Source: an uncultured Tateyamaria sp.
Lineage (GTDB): Bacteria; Pseudomonadota; Alphaproteobacteria; Rhodobacterales; Rhodobacteraceae
DNA length: 52,947 nucleotides
Assembly: GCF_947496075.1 (NCBI RefSeq)
Contig: NZ_CANMBJ010000011.1
Span: forward strand, 1-52,947
Reading direction: 5' to 3'
The first letter of the stretch is position 1. Each line of letters begins with the position of its first letter. Shown piece after piece: positions 19,234 through 28,000 of this stretch. The position numbers and the translations under genes were made by a program. Below the pieces are notes generated by a model. It did no database searches, was not told where the DNA came from, and was given only the letters and a program-made list of their open reading frames with translations.

Positions 19234-19393
19234 TCAAGCGCTCCGCTTGCATGTCGGGGCACCAATGAGGTGAGAGGATGCCGACAAACGGCTGAGGAAA
19301 AAAGTCTTGAACACGGAATACCATCCGGGACGAAATACAAATTACACTCAGCACGCCCTTTTCCAAGTTGCAAGGTTTAAGGCGTAGCCGACG

Positions 19394-19783
19394 TCAGCCC
19401 CGCACGAGTTGCAGGGACAAGGGCGGTATAGAGTGTGCGCCGTCTAATGGAACAAAGGTTAGGCCGGGCGGCTCGCAATCGGCAAGGATTTGCGAAGAGG
19501 CACGGACGCGGACATCAAAACCGACCCGTGAATCGATGCCTTTGATAGCGGCGACGTCCGGTCGCAGCATGTTTGGAATGAATGCGGCTCTCTGATCGGC
19601 CAGGACCAATTCGACCTGAGCAGCTTGAACCCAACCCGCAACGATCAATCGACCCTTTTCTGCTGCGATCAGGTCCACAAAGCCACGCTCGGAACCAGTT
19701 ACGTCGAAAATCGACATTTGCGATCCGGACCACCGGTCGGCGGAGTCGGGTCGTGACAGGATTTGCGTTAGCCAGTTTGCCAT
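19394..19783 (-). CDS. Standalone copy of the glycosyltransferase N-terminal domain, function unknown
   Basis: A 129-residue protein that aligns over about 100 residues with the N-terminal part of the 870-residue glycosyltransferase 160 bases downstream. It has GRLIVAGWVQAAQVELVLAD against [20 protein letters not shown], then R-x-DVA, GFD, PPGL against APGL, and IP-x-LSL near the end. No catalytic motif, signal peptide or membrane segment is visible. It may be a carbohydrate-binding or docking module, or the remnant of a broken second glycosyltransferase; an intact ribosome site (AAGG) and stop codon favour a functional small gene. I do not recognise the family. Confidence 0.65.
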   Translation of the reverse strand: MANWLTQILSRPDSADRWSGSQMSIFDVTGSERGFVDLIAAEKGRLIVAGWVQAAQVELVLADQRAAFIPNMLRPDVAAIKGIDSRVGFDVRVRASSQILADCEPPGLTFVPLDGAHSIPPLSLQLVRG

Positions 19784-19989
19784 GTCGAGCCTTAGTTATC
19801 TTCGCTGCGCTGTTAACCGCAAACCATTGCGGTCCCATAACGAAATCTGCGCACTTTTTGCTTTTTCCCGACGGTGTGCTGCAAAAACAGACGACGAATC
19901 CGACGCCATTGCTTTTCCCCCGCTGATTGGAATGATAGGGCCGGACGCGGAGCCGTAGCTGTGCTCCAGGATGCGGGGCAAAGATCAGT

Positions 19990-21678
19990 ATGACAGATCC
20001 AGTAACGCAGAAGATCGGGCAGGCAGGCGAGGTCACCATGTTGGCGCCGACGCCAGACGATCCGGTCCACATCCTTGCCTTCCACGGCGGTGGCGGTGTT
20101 GCGGGGACGCCTGACATGATGGTGCCGTTTGCGCAGCGGGTCACTGCGGGACCTGGTGTGACAATGGCGTTGGCACGCTACCGGACGCTGAACGCGGATC
20201 AGGCGAGTTTCGAAGATATGCGCGCAGATGCCGCGCAGGCGTTGGATTGGGCACAGGCGCAAATTCCCGCCGGGGGGCGACTTTATCTGCTGGGGGCCTC
20301 TTTTGGCGGACTTTTGGCTTTGGACGCGCTGTTGGAAGCTTCGGCTGAAGTGCAAGAGCATGTGACCGGGCTGATCCTGCTGAATGCCGTGACGGACACC
20401 GGACCGGACGGGTTTGCCAACCGCGTGATCAAGCCGGAGGATCATGGCCATCTGTCGCCCATTGCAAGGTTGAAAGGGCATCCAATGCTGTCGCGATTGC
20501 GTTGTTTCATAGCGCATGGTGGACAGGACGATGTTGTGCCTATTGATGTATCGCACCGGTTCGCCGCGCTGTGGCCAAAAGACCGGTGCGAGATGATGCC
20601 CTTTCCCAATTCCAGCCATGGGTTTTTCAACCGTGCGCCGCACGACAAAACCGTCGCTGCGGCAGTGCGCAAATTTGTGGGCGCTGCTCCGATTGAGGCC
20701 AAGCGGACTGTGTCCACAGGGTTGCTGCCGAAGGGCGCGACCATGGTCTATGGCATCGGGGCGCAGAAAGCCGGGACCAGTTGGCTGTTCGATTATCTCA
20801 AGCAAAGCGAAGAGAGTCACACCGTCCACATCAAGGAACTGCACTATTTCGATGCGCTCTATGTCAAAAGCGAACAGAGTCACCTGAATAACCGATTGGC
20901 ACAGTTGCGACGTGCCGTGGACAACCTGACGCCTGGAATGGACCCGGCAAATCGCAAGCGCCTGCGCGACACGCAACTGTTGGCCGAGCGATTGTCAATT
21001 CACGCGGCCGCCCCCGGCGACCACCGTCCCTATGTCGAGTACATGACCAAGGGCTATGCCGGGCAAAAGATCATCTGTGACTTCACCCCATCCTACTGCA
21101 CGCTGGATGCCGAAGGATTTCGTGAAATGGACAGTCTTGGTCCCGCGAAGTTCATTTTCATTCTGCGCGATCCCGTTGATCGGTTGTGGTCGCAGATTCG
21201 CATGGCGATCGGCGCGCAGAACCCGACATTGTCCGACGCTGCCTATGAAGCCAAATGTGTGGCCCATGCGCAGGATCTGAGAGACAAGCGTGATATTGCC
21301 CGCATTCCCCGCGCAGACTATGCGCGCACGATGGAAGCCCTTGAGGCGGCGGTGCCATCAGACCATATCCACTATGCGTTTTACGAAGACTTGTTCAGCC
21401 AGGACAGTGTTGATGAAATCTGTGCCTTCCTTGATATCAGGCCGCATAAGGTTGCGGGTGACAAGCGGGTCAATCTTGGGCGGTCGACTGTGCTGCCGGA
21501 TGCGGTGGAACAGATGCTGAGCGAGGCCCTTGCGCCGCAATATCAGGCGATGTGTGCGCGCTTTGGTGACTCCGTGCCGGCCGCTTGGCGCGAAAGCGTG
21601 GTGCCGCCTTCGAAGAAAGCGCCTCAAGCGTTTTCTGAAAAGGCAGTGCGTTTGCTCACGGGCTTCGGAGATAACTGA
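19990..21678 (+). CDS. Alpha/beta-hydrolase-sulfotransferase fusion
   Basis: A 562-residue protein made of two enzymes. Residues ~1-235 are an alpha/beta-hydrolase: oxyanion-hole HGGGG (32-36), nucleophile elbow GASFG with Ser104, an acidic pair in GGQDDVVP (~180), and His210 in NSSHGFF. Residues ~250-560 are a sulfotransferase: GIGAQKAGTSWLFDYL near 256 as the PAPS 5' loop and FIFILRDPVDRLWSQ near 388 as the 3' motif. The N-terminal part could be an esterase that removes acyl groups and the C-terminal part would then sulfate, perhaps the same sugar; this coupling is inference. It is the first of three overlapping genes with the sulfotransferase (21680) and GT61 (22480), and divergent from the 129-residue gene. 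Confidence 0.85.
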   Translation: MTDPVTQKIGQAGEVTMLAPTPDDPVHILAFHGGGGVAGTPDMMVPFAQRVTAGPGVTMALARYRTLNADQASFEDMRADAAQALDWAQAQIPAGGRLYLLGASFGGLLALDALLEASAEVQEHVTGLILLNAVTDTGPDGFANRVIKPEDHGHLSPIARLKGHPMLSRLRCFIAHGGQDDVVPIDVSHRFAALWPKDRCEMMPFPNSSHGFFNRAPHDKTVAAAVRKFVGAAPIEAKRTVSTGLLPKGATMVYGIGAQKAGTSWLFDYLKQSEESHTVHIKELHYFDALYVKSEQSHLNNRLAQLRRAVDNLTPGMDPANRKRLRDTQLLAERLSIHAAAPGDHRPYVEYMTKGYAGQKIICDFTPSYCTLDAEGFREMDSLGPAKFIFILRDPVDRLWSQIRMAIGAQNPTLSDAAYEAKCVAHAQDLRDKRDIARIPRADYARTMEALEAAVPSDHIHYAFYEDLFSQDSVDEICAFLDIRPHKVAGDKRVNLGRSTVLPDAVEQMLSEALAPQYQAMCARFGDSVPAAWRESVVPPSKKAPQAFSEKAVRLLTGFGDN

Positions 21679-21679
21679 T

Positions 21680-22483
21680 TTGGGTTCTTTATCGCGGTGG
21701 TACAAGCGGACCAAAACAGGCGGAACGGTGCCGCCCGTTGTGGTGTTTCCCCACATTCCCAAGACGGCAGGGCAGACCGTGCTGGAAGCTTTGAAACAGC
21801 TGGTGCCGGAAGAGGCGTTCAGCCCGGTGCGCACCCACGCCAACGCGGCCCCGGATGCGCAGATGCCGCCTGGATATAGCCTATATGCCGGGCATATCGA
21901 CTGGATTGATCTGGATACCCTGCCGGACGACCGCTTTGCCTTTACCGTTTTGCGAGATCCACGCGAGCGCATCGCATCCTTCTATTTCTACCTGATCCGT
22001 GAGGCCGCCAAGCTGAGTGCCGAGGAATTGGCATCCAAGGCACGTACAAACATGCGGACCGTCACGTCCGTATCGGCCGATGACTACTTTTTTGGTGGGG
22101 ACAGAGCATGGCAGCGCTTTGTCCATGACCACTACAACAATTTCTACTGTAATTACCTGACGACCCGGAAGATTCGCGGTTGGACAGAGGTTGCAGATCT
22201 TGATCAGCCTGAACTGGTGCGCCGGGCGTTGGACGGTGCCGGCGCTTTGCAGCGCATTTACACGGTAGACGGGCTTGACGCGTTGGAAGCCGAGTTGGTG
22301 GAGATGTTTGGGACGTGTCCCGAAATTCAGGGGACGTATGTCAATGCCGGACCCAACGCAGGCAGGACTGCGCGTTGGCCTGCTTTGCTGGAACGATTTG
22401 AACGTGATGACAGTGCCGGCAGGCTTGAGTGCTTTGTTGAAGCCGACGTGAAGCTGATGCAGGGACTGGGGTTCGAAACATGA
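21680..22483 (+). CDS. Sulfotransferase (Sulfotransfer_2-like), paralogue of the one at 15055
   Basis: About 267 residues. The PAPS loop is [12 protein letters not shown], near residue 21, and the 3'-phosphate motif [17 protein letters not shown]. Conserved blocks shared with the 15055-15855 protein include [28 protein letters not shown] and YVNAGPNAG. No ATG lies near the domain start. I chose TTG at 21680, directly after the stop of the preceding gene and 10 bases after GGAG, giving an N-terminus of the same order as the paralogue; a GTG about 16 codons inside is the alternative. It overlaps the GT61 gene by ATGA, so all three genes are probably coupled. Confidence 0.8.
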   Translation: MGSLSRWYKRTKTGGTVPPVVVFPHIPKTAGQTVLEALKQLVPEEAFSPVRTHANAAPDAQMPPGYSLYAGHIDWIDLDTLPDDRFAFTVLRDPRERIASFYFYLIREAAKLSAEELASKARTNMRTVTSVSADDYFFGGDRAWQRFVHDHYNNFYCNYLTTRKIRGWTEVADLDQPELVRRALDGAGALQRIYTVDGLDALEAELVEMFGTCPEIQGTYVNAGPNAGRTARWPALLERFERDDSAGRLECFVEADVKLMQGLGFET

Positions 22484-23634
22484 CCGCTGGGCCAAGTATC
22501 GTTCCGTTGCGCGATGTGGCGGTGACGCCCTTTGTCTATAAGCGCCCGTTGTTTCGGGGTGGGATCGATGCTGCCGTTGCGCCAGCGGAATCGCGTATGA
22601 AACGGGGTGCGACCTTGCGGGACGAGCCGCAGGACATCCCGCGCAAGTCTGGATGGCTGCAGGGTAGCAAGGATTTGCCGAGGCTGAAGGGTCGGCATGT
22701 GTTTGGCGGCCCGATGTGGAACCATTTCGGCCACTTCTTCGTGGATTGCATTCACCGTCTTTGGGCGTTGAAGGCTGCGGGGCGGACATATGACGGGATT
22801 GTCTTTCTGGCCGTGCAGGGTTTGCAGGACGTCCGCACGAATGCCGATCTGGCCGAGGCAAAGCTGCCCAGTTTCCTGACGGACCTGATGCAGCTTTTGG
22901 ATATGGGTGATGTGCCGGTCACTTTGATCCGAGAAGCCACCGTGATTGACCGCCTCGATGTGCCTGAACCCGGGACAGCGCCGCGCAACCCTATTGAGCC
23001 ATTTTATAGGGAATACCTGCAGGGCTATCAGGATGTGCTTGCCGATAAGTTGGCTTTGCATATCGCGCGTGCACCCTCCCGCATCTACATGGGGCGGCGG
23101 CATCTTCTGAAAAAAGGGGGTGTGTTGGGGTGCAGCTATTTCGAGGCGAAAATGAAAGCGGCGGGTGTCTTTTGTTCTACGCCCGAAGCAATGTCATTGG
23201 CCGTGCAGCTGGGCCATCTCATGGGTGCGGAAAAGATCGTGTTCGACGAGGGCAGTGCCGCCCATCCAACACAGATTCTGTCGCAACTTGATACCGAATT
23301 TCTGATGCTGCCGCGCCGAGCCAACAACGCAATCTATGGTCAGGCGATCTCGCAGCGGGCGCCGTTCAAGCTGCTGTGTCCGGGCGACAATATCGAGGTT
23401 CTGCCGGACCGGTTTGGATCAACGTCCAGCCCGGGTGGCATGGGTGTCTATGTCAATCCGGTGCCGGTCTACCAACGTCTGAAGCAGCACGGTTTTGTCA
23501 CGGGCCCCTTCGATATGGATGCATTCCGAGCGGCGGAGGAAGCAGATCTTGCCGCGTCCGGTGCAAGAACTCCGGAGATTGCCGCAACACGACTGGCGGC
23601 CTTGCACAGCATTCGCGCGCAACAAATAGCATAA
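22480..23634 (+). CDS. Family 61 glycosyltransferase (DUF563)
   Basis: A 384-residue protein with the features of GT61 transferases, which add xylose, GlcNAc or similar sugars. I see the block GGPMWNHFGHFFVDCIHRLWAL near residue 72, RIYMGRRHLLKKGG near 205, then AAGVFCSTPEAMSL, and the region EKIVFDEGSAAHPTQIL. No signal peptide or membrane segment is evident, so it is cytosolic or peripheral. Its ATG overlaps the stop codon of the sulfotransferase. It is the last gene of the plus-strand trio and faces the epimerase gene convergently over a 50-base gap. Confidence 0.8.
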   Translation: MTAGPSIVPLRDVAVTPFVYKRPLFRGGIDAAVAPAESRMKRGATLRDEPQDIPRKSGWLQGSKDLPRLKGRHVFGGPMWNHFGHFFVDCIHRLWALKAAGRTYDGIVFLAVQGLQDVRTNADLAEAKLPSFLTDLMQLLDMGDVPVTLIREATVIDRLDVPEPGTAPRNPIEPFYREYLQGYQDVLADKLALHIARAPSRIYMGRRHLLKKGGVLGCSYFEAKMKAAGVFCSTPEAMSLAVQLGHLMGAEKIVFDEGSAAHPTQILSQLDTEFLMLPRRANNAIYGQAISQRAPFKLLCPGDNIEVLPDRFGSTSSPGGMGVYVNPVPVYQRLKQHGFVTGPFDMDAFRAAEEADLAASGARTPEIAATRLAALHSIRAQQIA

Positions 23635-23684
23635 TATTGATTATATGACTTTGAGCTCTGCAGTTGGGCGGATTGCTCCGATTG

Positions 23685-24638
23685 CTAGGCCGGTTTGTGA
23701 TGCTCTTGCCACCATGCGACTGTTTGCGTGAGCCCATCTTCCAGTGCGATCCGCGGCGACCATTCCAAGGCGTTTTGTGCCCGCGCAATATCAAGGACAT
23801 TGCGTTCGATATCGATCCGACGTCCGGGATAATAACGGGTGTCGATAGAGGTTCCGCATGCGGCTTCCACCATTTCCACGATTGATTTCAGCGAGGTCGC
23901 CTGACCCGTTCCGATGTTGACGACATCCGGGGGATTGTCGGATCGCAATGTCGCAAGGATCGCTGCAGCGACATCGGACACGTGGATGAAATCCCGCTCC
24001 ACCAGGCCATCGCCCCAAATCTCGAGCTCGGACCCGTCCATGGCGCGCTGTATTGCTGCAGCGATAAAGCCCTGGCCCCGCACGGCGCGCTGCCCTTCCC
24101 CGTAGGGATTGGAGATGCGAAGCGACGTGGTTCGCATGTCTGCTTTGCCGGACAGAAGGCGCAAGTAGTGTTCGATAGCCAGCTTTGACACGCCATAGGC
24201 GTTTTGTGGTTGAGTCAGCGCGGTTTCGACAAGCCCGGTTCCGGGTGCCGGGCAATGCCCGTAAACCGTGCCGCCTGAGGAGGCGAAAACAAAATGTTTT
24301 ACGCCGAGTTCCGCACAGACCTCTGCCACGCGCAGCGTGTCACGCACGTGGGACTGGATTTCCATGGACAAGCTGGCAATTGAGGATCCGGGCAGACTGG
24401 CATTCGCCAGAAAAACCACCGCATCCCGGTCGGCAACGACCGATGCCATCAGGCTCAGATCCGTGATCGACCCGCTGTGCCACTCTATGTCGATGGAGGA
24501 TGGCTGGGCGTGGAGGTCATATACGGCCAGGTTCAGACCGGCATCGATGAGGCTTTTGACAACATGTCCTCCGATGAACCCAGCACCACCAATGACGAGA
24601 ATTCTGTGAGGTGTCGCGTGCGACGTCTGTGAGGTCAT
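23685..24638 (-). CDS. NAD-dependent sugar epimerase/dehydratase (UDP-glucose 4-epimerase-like)
   Basis: A 317-residue extended short-chain dehydrogenase. The NAD-binding motif is VIGGAGFIGGHVVKSL near residue 13; a Ser-containing FASSGGTVYG follows near the middle; the catalytic pair is in YGVSKLAIEHY. The C-terminal half shows WGDGLVERDFIHVSDVA and INIGTGQ-like VVNIGTGQATSL, typical of UDP-hexose epimerases. Which sugar it handles cannot be fixed. I chose ATG 24638; starts at 24656 and further upstream are possible but add non-homologous residues. It stands alone, divergent from the 1306-residue glycosyltransferase. Confidence 0.88.
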   Translation of the reverse strand: MTSQTSHATPHRILVIGGAGFIGGHVVKSLIDAGLNLAVYDLHAQPSSIDIEWHSGSITDLSLMASVVADRDAVVFLANASLPGSSIASLSMEIQSHVRDTLRVAEVCAELGVKHFVFASSGGTVYGHCPAPGTGLVETALTQPQNAYGVSKLAIEHYLRLLSGKADMRTTSLRISNPYGEGQRAVRGQGFIAAAIQRAMDGSELEIWGDGLVERDFIHVSDVAAAILATLRSDNPPDVVNIGTGQATSLKSIVEMVEAACGTSIDTRYYPGRRIDIERNVLDIARAQNALEWSPRIALEDGLTQTVAWWQEHHKPA

Positions 24639-25004
24639 AACATGGGCCTTCTGCATTCCCGGGTCTGCTTCATCTTGCCCGTTTAACGGTTTCGATGATC
24701 CACGCGCACCTGTTAGCAAACCAAATGAAAGTGAGCCATCGGTGTTGCAACTGGGCGGCGAAAATCCTCTTGCAACCGATTGTCGCAAGTGAAATCTGAC
24801 ACACTTCTACCCAGGACCCAAACATCCGGGGGATCGTACAGTTTTTTGCACCACTCTCGTTCCGGATTGCGGCAAGATGACGCCAAGCCAAATGTCGCTA
24901 ATTGACACCCCGTCGCTGCCCGGATCAGTACGTACCGAGCGCTCGGAGTATATTGCTTCCGACGACAAGAATATCTTAGATCATAAATTGTAGAGAGGCT
25001 CGTT
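24639..25004. promoter_or_regulatory. Divergent intergenic region with palindromes, promoter-like
   Basis: This 366-bp gap between the epimerase (minus) and the large glycosyltransferase (plus) has no open frame that I trust. It is richer in A and T than the neighbouring genes. A TTGACA hexamer is at 24902-24907, but no good -10 box is properly spaced. Two adjacent palindromes, GTACGTAC (24927-24934) and CCGAGCGCTCGG (24935-24946), sit some 60-80 bases before the GTG start, where an operator could lie. AGAGAGG at 24991-24997 is the ribosome site for the GTG at 25005. Confidence 0.45.
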
Positions 25005-28000
25005 GTGACAGAAGTGGACACCGCCGTACCCGATGACCTATCGGACGTCATTCAGGCCGTTAGCCGTTCGCCCTTGTTTGACGAGGAATGGTACAGAACC
25101 AAGTACCCCGACGTGTCCTTGCATGATTGTGGGGCGGCAGAGCATTATGTTTCGCTTGGCGCGGCGCAAGGATACGATCCTGGCCCTGACTTCAGCACGC
25201 AGTTCTATTTCGGAGCGCATCCCGACGTTTCTGAAATACACCTAAACCCTTTATATCACTACGAATTATACGGTCGTGGCGAAGATCGCCAAATACATGC
25301 CGCCAAAGAAGTATCGGAAATCGAGGAGGTTCTGAAAGTACTGGGCGCAGGACCCGATAGCGGGAATGGTAGCGAAGACCAAGCAGCCGAGCCGGGGGAG
25401 CCGGTATCCGAAGCCAAAGTTGTGATGAATGCCGAGCTGTTCGATGCGGCTTGGTACAACGAGATGTTTCTGGAAACGCCGCTACGCCCTTTGGAGGCTG
25501 CAGAGCATTACCTGAGTTTTGGGGCCGCAAGCGGTTACGATCCCGGACCCGAGTTCAGCAGCACCGAGTATTTGAACAGCAACCCGGATGTGCGCAGTTC
25601 CGGTGTCAATCCGCTGTATCACTACCAGATGTTCGGACAGGCCGAGGCGCGTATCACGCACGACTCGAAATACCTGGAGCCGATCAAGAAGATAGCGCCC
25701 TCTCAGAGCAAGGACGACCGGCTCGCTGGTTCCGAGGCAAAAAGAATCCGGCAAGACACACGCAAGATCATCCGCACTACCCCCCTGTTGGATGCGGAGT
25801 GGTACACGGCGAAGTATCTCAAAGGGGACAAATCGGGTGATCCGGCATGGCTGCATTTTGTCAAGTATGGGGCCACGCGCGGTTACGATCCCAACCCGCT
25901 TTTCTCCACCTCCTGGTACTTTCAAGAATATCCGGAAATTCAGCGTGCAGGCCTGAACCCACTGGCACATTACGTCGCCAAGGGTGCGTACGAAGGTTAC
26001 AATCCGCACCCGTTGTTCAACACGGATTGGTATCTGCGCAATCTGGACGTGCCGCTTGATGCGGATGTCAACGCCCTGGCACACTACCTATCCAAACCGG
26101 ACCGCCGTGATGGAGAGATTTCGCCGTCCTTTGATGCGTCTTGGGTCGCGCGGAGTGTCGTGGGACTTGGAGATCGATTTGCGACGACTATCGAGGCGTT
26201 CACTGATCCGACACCCCGGCGCATCGATCCTGAAACGCGGGATCGCATCCTCAAACGCGGCATACGGACGCCGGACACCGTTGAGGCCTTCCAGGATGAC
26301 GGTCTGGTTTTTGAATTTGAAAACCTGACCGAAGACCTTCAGCAGCAGTTGACGCAAGATGCCCAAGGGCCTGACCTGCCGATGCTGTCCGTGGTCATGC
26401 CCACCTGGAACCGTAAAAGTGAAGTGGTTGCAGCGATCACGTCTGTTTTGGGGCAAACATATCCCAACATCGAACTTGTCGTCGTGGATGATGGAAGCAC
26501 GGATGGCAGTCACAAGCTGATCGCGAAGAAATTCAAAAAACACATCGCGTCTGGTCACATCAAGCTGATCAGTCAGGAAAACGCCGGTGTTTGCCGCGCC
26601 CGCAACACTGGATTGGCCAACACGACCGGTGATTTCATCGCCTATCTGGACAGTGATAACATCTGGCGCCCACAAACCGCCGAGCTTCTCATGTCCGCCT
26701 TGTTGCACAACGGCGAGGCGATGTCAGTTTATGGCGCGGTCGAAATCTTTGCCGATGACCTTGAAGAGCGTCCTATCATGGGGCGCAGCTTTGACCGCCA
26801 TGCTTTGCTGAGGTCCAATTTCATTGACCTGAACGCTTTTGCGCACCGTCGTGAGCTGCTCGAAGAACTGGGCGGTTTTGATGAGAATCTCAGACGCCTC
26901 GTCGATTGGGAGTTGATCGTCCGCTACACCGCTGACCATGACGTGACCTTCCTGCCCATCCTTCTGGTCAACTATGCGCTTTCAGATACGCTGGGCAATA
27001 TCACCCGCACCGTGCCGATGAAGGAGAACATCGATCGTGTGATTTCTGCGCATCGCGTTGAGTTCTACCGTTCGGGCGTTCTGACCGCAGATCAGATGGC
27101 GCGCCGGTATCTCAAGGAACTGACCGTTCCGATGGTGCGCACTGAACCGGTGGATCAACCCTATCCGGGCCTTGCCCCGCGGGTTCTGACACCCCCCGTG
27201 CTTCCAATGCGGATCGCCATCGTTCTGGACGAAGATGCCTGTGCTGCCTTTGTTGGTCATATCACCAATGAACAACACTGGTTCGTTGATGACGTGCTGG
27301 TCAAATGCGCAGATGGATACAAGGTTTGGGATCCGGTGAGTGGCGATGCGACGGGCGAAGCTGTCGCTCTGAGCCAGTTGGGGCACACGGTCTTTTACTG
27401 GCCCACGCAACCGGCGCGGATGCTGACCGCTCGCACATTGCAAACTGCAGCTCTCGCGATTGCTCTGAGCCAACTGGACGTTGCACTGGTTTCAAGTGGG
27501 CGTTCGACACCAGCAACGCGAAAAGAGGTCGCGGTCCAGACGGTGCGCGATCACCTGATCGTTGCAAAGCCACAGGCACGTCACTGGTTGGGCAGAATGG
27601 AGCTGTCTGGCTGCGTCCGCGGACAAGTGATCGAAGCGGAAATCGAGCGCCTTGGAGCGCGCGCGCAGGTCACGGACATCAGCGCCCTGCTGCGCCAGCC
27701 GTTCGAGATCAAGAACGACAGCCGTTTCTGGAGCCGTGGGACACGGGCCGTGGGCGTTCCGAACATCGAATTTGATACGTCTACCCTGCCCCTGGTCAAA
27801 GATGACCGCCCTACGGTTCTTCTTGTCGGAATGAAAACGGCAATGGGCGGGGTCGAGCGTCTGACCATCAGCCTTGGGGCTGCATTAAAGAGCAATTACC
27901 ACTGCATTTATCTTGCGCTTGAGCCTATCTCGACCGAACAGGGCGACATTACGGATCAAATCCATGAGGCGGGGCTGACCCTGTTGGATGGGTCAAAAAT

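Noticed and set aside
19813..20976. A 387-codon minus-strand frame over the hydrolase-sulfotransferase gene
   Set aside because: It is a shadow; the plus-strand frame carries all catalytic motifs and continues twice as far.
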